Below are positions 60,644-64,000 of a stretch of DNA of 64,000 bases, one piece after another (the first letter of the stretch is position 1; each line of letters starts with the position of its first letter). A program made the position numbers and the translations under genes. Source of the DNA: Stenotrophomonas sp. SAM-B (GTDB lineage: Bacteria > Pseudomonadota > Gammaproteobacteria > Xanthomonadales > Xanthomonadaceae); the NCBI RefSeq assembly GCF_013387485.1, contig NZ_JABBXB010000010.1, positions 1 to 64,000 on the forward strand, written 5' to 3'. Under the pieces are notes generated by a model that was not told the DNA's origin, did not search any database, and was given only the letters and a program-made list of their open reading frames with translations.

Positions 60644-61837
60644 ATGTCCGATCACGCTTCCTCCGGGCACGGCGAACGCCCGCTCGCGCTGGCCACGCTG
60701 GCCATCCACGGCGGCCAATCGCCGGATCCGAGCACCGGCGCGGTGATGCCGCCGATCTATGCGACCTCCACCTACGCCCAGTCCAGCCCCGGCGAGCACC
60801 AGGGCTTCGAGTACTCGCGTACCCACAATCCCACCCGTTTCGCCTACGAGCGTTGCGTGGCCTCCCTGGAAGGCGGCAGCCGCGGTTACGCGTTCGCCTC
60901 GGGCATGGCCGCCAGCTCCACGGTGATGGAGCTGCTGGATGCCGGCAGCCACGTGGTGGCGATGGACGACATCTACGGCGGCACCTTCCGCCTGTTCGAG
61001 CGCGTGCGTAAGCGCACCGCCGGCCTGCAGTTCAGCTTCGTCGATCTGACCGACCTGGCCGCGTTCGAAGCCTCGATCACCCCGCAGACCAAGATGGTCT
61101 GGATCGAGACCCCGACCAACCCGATGCTGAAGATCGTGGACATCGCCGCCGTGGCCGCCATCGCCAAGCGCCACGGGCTGCTGGTGGTGGTCGACAACAC
61201 CTTCGCCTCGCCGATGCTGCAGCGTCCGCTGGAGCAGGGCGCGGACCTGGTCCTGCACTCGGCCACCAAGTACCTCAACGGGCACTCGGACATGGTCGGT
61301 GGCATGGTCGTGGTCGGCGACAACGCCGAGCTGGCCGAACAGATGGCCTTCCTGCAGAACTCGATCGGCGCCGTCCAGGGCCCGTTCGACAGCTTCCTGG
61401 CCCTGCGCGGCCTGAAGACCCTGCCGCTGCGCATGAAGGCGCACTGCGCCAACGCGCTTGCCCTGGCCCAGTGGCTGGAAAAGCATCCGGCTGTCGAGAA
61501 AGTCATTTACCCCGGCCTGACCTCGCACCCCCAGCATGAGCTGGCGACGCGCCAGATGAACGGCTACGGCGGCATCGTCTCGATCGTCCTCAAGGGCGGT
61601 TTCGAGGCGGCCAAGCGTTTCTGCGAGAAGACCGAACTGTTCACCCTGGCCGAATCGCTCGGTGGCGTGGAAAGCCTGGTGAATCATCCCGCGGTGATGA
61701 CGCATGCCTCGATCCCGGTGGAGCGCCGCGAAAAGCTGGGCATCAGCGATGCGCTGGTGCGGCTGAGCGTCGGGGTGGAGGAACTGGGCGATCTGCAGGT
61801 CGATCTGGAGCGGGCACTGGGTACCGAGGCCGCTTGA
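60644..61837 (+). CDS. metB: Cystathionine gamma-synthase or gamma-lyase (MetB-like)
   Basis: A 397-residue PLP enzyme of the Cys/Met metabolism family. YEYSRTHNPTR-like EYSRTHNPTRF, ASGMAAS, VVDNTFASP and the PLP Lys in HSATKYLNGHSD are all present. Sequence alone does not separate synthase from lyase; next to CBS a lyase role is plausible, though xanthomonad annotation usually names it metB. It is followed after one base by the O-antigen export genes. Confidence 0.9.
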   Translation: MSDHASSGHGERPLALATLAIHGGQSPDPSTGAVMPPIYATSTYAQSSPGEHQGFEYSRTHNPTRFAYERCVASLEGGSRGYAFASGMAASSTVMELLDAGSHVVAMDDIYGGTFRLFERVRKRTAGLQFSFVDLTDLAAFEASITPQTKMVWIETPTNPMLKIVDIAAVAAIAKRHGLLVVVDNTFASPMLQRPLEQGADLVLHSATKYLNGHSDMVGGMVVVGDNAELAEQMAFLQNSIGAVQGPFDSFLALRGLKTLPLRMKAHCANALALAQWLEKHPAVEKVIYPGLTSHPQHELATRQMNGYGGIVSIVLKGGFEAAKRFCEKTELFTLAESLGGVESLVNHPAVMTHASIPVERREKLGISDALVRLSVGVEELGDLQVDLERALGTEAA

Positions 61838-61838
61838 G

Positions 61839-62633
61839 ATGGGAATCCTGTCGGTATTCGGAAAGAACCGCTCGCTTGCCTACGAACTGACCCAGCGTGA
61901 AGTGCTGGGCCGGTACCGGGGGGCCAGCTTCGGCCTGTTGTGGTCGCTGATCAGCCCGTTCCTGATGTTGCTGGTGTACACGCTGGCGTTCGGCTTCGTG
62001 ATGAAGGGCCGCTGGCCGGGGTCGAGTGGTTCGACCACGGATTTCGCCCTGATCCTGTTTGCCGGCCTGACCGTGCATGGCTTTTTCGCCGAGTGCTTCA
62101 TCCGCGCCCCGCAGCTGATCGTGGGCAATACCGGCTACGTGAAACGCGTGGTGTTCCCGCTCGACATCCTGGTGTGGAGCATGACGTTCTCGGCGTTGTT
62201 CCACCTCGCCATGAACATGGTGGTCCTGCTGATCCTGTATCTCTGCGTGAAGGGCAACATCCACGCGACCGCGCTGCTGCTGCCGCTCGTCCTGGCGCCG
62301 CTGGTGATCCTGACCGTGGGCGTGGGCTGGGCCGTATCGGCGCTCGGTGTGTATCTGCGCGACATCGGTCAGATCGCCGGCGTCGTCGCCACCGCCATGC
62401 TGTTCCTGTCCTCGGCCATCATCCCGGTGGAATCGGTGCCGGAGAGCTATCGGATCGTGTTCGAGCTCAATCCGCTGACCTTCATCATCAACCAGGTGCG
62501 TGAAGTGGTGATCTGGGGTCGCCTGCCGGATTGGACGGGACTGGCGATCTACACCGTCATTGCCTGCGTGGTCGCGTTCATCGGCCATCGCATCTTCACC
62601 AAGCTGCGCGTGGGGTTCGCCGATGTCCTCTGA
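61839..62633 (+). CDS. wzm: ABC-2 type polysaccharide export permease (Wzm-like)
   Basis: A 264-residue inner-membrane permease with six predicted helices. SLISPFLMLLVYTLAFGFV, the FVGLTVHGFF-like segment and the C-terminal helix are typical of ABC-2 polysaccharide exporters. It should export undecaprenyl-linked O-antigen. It starts one base after the metB stop and overlaps wzt by 11 bases. Confidence 0.9.
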   Translation: MGILSVFGKNRSLAYELTQREVLGRYRGASFGLLWSLISPFLMLLVYTLAFGFVMKGRWPGSSGSTTDFALILFAGLTVHGFFAECFIRAPQLIVGNTGYVKRVVFPLDILVWSMTFSALFHLAMNMVVLLILYLCVKGNIHATALLLPLVLAPLVILTVGVGWAVSALGVYLRDIGQIAGVVATAMLFLSSAIIPVESVPESYRIVFELNPLTFIINQVREVVIWGRLPDWTGLAIYTVIACVVAFIGHRIFTKLRVGFADVL

Positions 62634-63984
62634 AATCACTCCGGCGGAAACCGTCATCGAGGTCCAGGGCGTCGGCAAGGCGTACCACATGTACGAGCGG
62701 CCCTCGCATCGCCTGTGGCAGGCGCTGGCGGGCAAGCGCAAGTCGTTCTACAAGGATTTCTGGGCACTGCGCGGCGTCAGCTTCTCGATCCGTCGTGGCC
62801 AGACCGTGGGGATCGTCGGCCGCAATGGCTCGGGCAAGTCGACCCTGTTGCAGATGATCGCCGGTACCTTGAACCCCACCGAAGGCCATATCTCGGTGAA
62901 AGGGCGGGTTGCCGCGCTGCTGGAACTGGGCAGTGGCTTCAATCCGGAATTCACCGGGCGCGAGAACGTCCTGCTCAATGCCACCATCCTCGGGTTGCGG
63001 CGCGATCAGATCGAACAGCGGATGGACAGCATCCTGGCCTTCGCCGATATCGGTGAGTTCATCGATCAGCCCGTGCGCAGCTATTCCAGCGGCATGTCGG
63101 TGCGCCTGGCGTTCGCGGTGATCGCGCACGTCGATGCCGACATCCTGATCATCGATGAAGCACTTGCCGTCGGTGATGCGTTCTTCTCGCAGAAGTGCAT
63201 GCGCTTCCTGCGTGAATTCCAGAAGCACGGCACGCTGCTGTTCGTCAGTCATGACGCCGCGGCCGTCACCAACCTCTGCGAGAACGCGGTGTGGCTGGAG
63301 AACGGCAAGATGCGCCTGGCCGGCACCTCGCAGGAGGTGGTCGAGGCGTACATGACCGAACAGCACGTGGTCGGCCGTCGCGAAGCGGCTGCCGAAGACA
63401 TCGTCGTGGCCAAGAAGAAGCCGCGCCGGCTGTCCAGCGACCATGCCGACTTCCGCCAGGAGGCCTTCGGCGAAGCCGGCGTGCAGAATCGCATGGCCCT
63501 GTTCGAGTTCGATCCGGACAACGTCGGCCAGGAGTTCGGCGCCGATGGCGCGCGCATCGTGGATGTCCGCATGACCGATGCCGACGGCGTCCCGCTATCG
63601 ATTCTGGAAGGTGGCGAACTGGTGCGGCTGGAAGTGAGGGTCGCGCTTCGTGAAGCCCTGGACAATCTGATCGTCGGTTTCTACGTCAAGGACCGGCTGG
63701 GCCAGCGCCTGTTCGGTGACAACAGTTACTTCGCCTGCAAGGACGCGCCCGTGTCCGGTGTCGCAGGCGAGACCGTCGTGGGGGCGTTCGTGTTCCGGAT
63801 GCCGATCATGCCGTCCGGTTCCTACATGATCGATGCCGCGGTGGCCTCTGGCGACCAGCACGACCATACACAGCAGCACTGGATCCATGACGCGCTGGAG
63901 TTCCGCGCGCTGGATGAAACCATGCGGTTCGGCCTGGTCGGGTTGCCGATGCTGTCCATTGAAGTTTCCAAGGAGTCGCGATGA
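62623..63984 (+). CDS. wzt: ABC exporter ATPase with carbohydrate-binding domain (Wzt-like)
   Basis: A 453-residue protein. The ATPase domain (about 10-250) has Walker A GRNGSGKS, signature SYSSGMSVRLAFAV and Walker B DILIIDEALAVGD. The C-terminal region (about 310-450) is the beta-sandwich that recognises the O-antigen end, ending AFVFRMPIMPSGSYMID and RFGLVGLPML. With Wzm it exports O-polysaccharide. Confidence 0.92.
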   Translation: MSSEITPAETVIEVQGVGKAYHMYERPSHRLWQALAGKRKSFYKDFWALRGVSFSIRRGQTVGIVGRNGSGKSTLLQMIAGTLNPTEGHISVKGRVAALLELGSGFNPEFTGRENVLLNATILGLRRDQIEQRMDSILAFADIGEFIDQPVRSYSSGMSVRLAFAVIAHVDADILIIDEALAVGDAFFSQKCMRFLREFQKHGTLLFVSHDAAAVTNLCENAVWLENGKMRLAGTSQEVVEAYMTEQHVVGRREAAAEDIVVAKKKPRRLSSDHADFRQEAFGEAGVQNRMALFEFDPDNVGQEFGADGARIVDVRMTDADGVPLSILEGGELVRLEVRVALREALDNLIVGFYVKDRLGQRLFGDNSYFACKDAPVSGVAGETVVGAFVFRMPIMPSGSYMIDAAVASGDQHDHTQQHWIHDALEFRALDETMRFGLVGLPMLSIEVSKESR

Positions 63985-64000
63985 TCGAGTTTACCGGCGA
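63981..64000 (+). CDS. Next LPS-locus gene, 5' end only
   Basis: An ATG overlaps the wzt stop (ATGA) and starts a frame beginning MIEFTG that runs off the window. Too short to identify. Confidence 0.6.

Noticed and set aside
1..64000. Prophage, genomic island or defence system
   Set aside because: No integrase, transposase, phage, toxin or nuclease gene is present; nearly all genes are core xanthomonad functions with similar composition.

Overview
The window is a stretch of ordinary chromosome from a high-GC gammaproteobacterium of the family Xanthomonadaceae, most likely Stenotrophomonas or a close relative. The evidence is the family-specific small proteins (DUF3247-, DUF3297- and DUF3016-like), large TonB-dependent receptors, a metB-like gene leading straight into an O-antigen ABC transporter, and many short GTAG-headed palindromes of the type known as SMAG repeats in Stenotrophomonas maltophilia. 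I see no transposase, integrase, phage gene, rRNA, tRNA or CRISPR array.

Layout. 0.2-9.2 kb: M13 lipoprotein peptidase, membrane PAS/EAL phosphodiesterase, a divergent LysR regulator and extradiol dioxygenase pair, CPA1 sodium/proton antiporter. 9.3-14.6 kb: small conserved proteins, motB-motA, a cytosolic msrB, two small proteins of unknown role. 14.6-23.7 kb: dadR-like Lrp regulator divergent from dadA-alr, an orphan hybrid histidine kinase, and an rsmC-rsuA-HAD operon with ATGA overlaps. 23.8-32.4 kb: fabB-fabA, dinB with a 13-G tract, a nested palindrome, an exported MBL protein, an NAD(P)-binding oxidoreductase divergent from a LysR gene, gph, and btuB behind a cobalamin riboswitch. 32.8-42.2 kb: cobC-like phosphatase preceded by a tiny coupled reading frame, tfoX-C and fRmsr, bioD, a MocR regulator, then an exported methionine sulfoxide repair cluster (msrB-dipZ-msrA) divergent from a two-component system. 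42.2-53.7 kb: phasin, queD, a TonB receptor with an exported M14 carboxypeptidase, an EF-hand protein and haem-type receptor behind a perfect 19-bp Fur-box palindrome, rhlE. 54.1-61.8 kb: tyrosine catabolism (FAH-like, maiA), pilU, a DUF4398/OmpA pair, a structured non-coding stretch, a YdcH-like protein, and transsulfuration (CBS, metB-like). 61.8-64 kb: wzm-wzt, the entry to an LPS/O-antigen locus that continues past the window.

Themes. Oxidative repair of methionine recurs: MsrA, two MsrB and free-Met-R-SO reductase. Cofactor and iron acquisition is under recognisable nucleic-acid control (B12 riboswitch, Fur box). The most interesting non-genic signals are the dispersed palindromes, the 31-bp-spaced direct repeats upstream of the TonB receptor, the G-skewed island around dinB, and the hairpin-rich region with its own terminator before the YdcH-like gene. 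Start codons were chosen by ribosome binding sites, family alignment from memory and overlaps; no database search was run.
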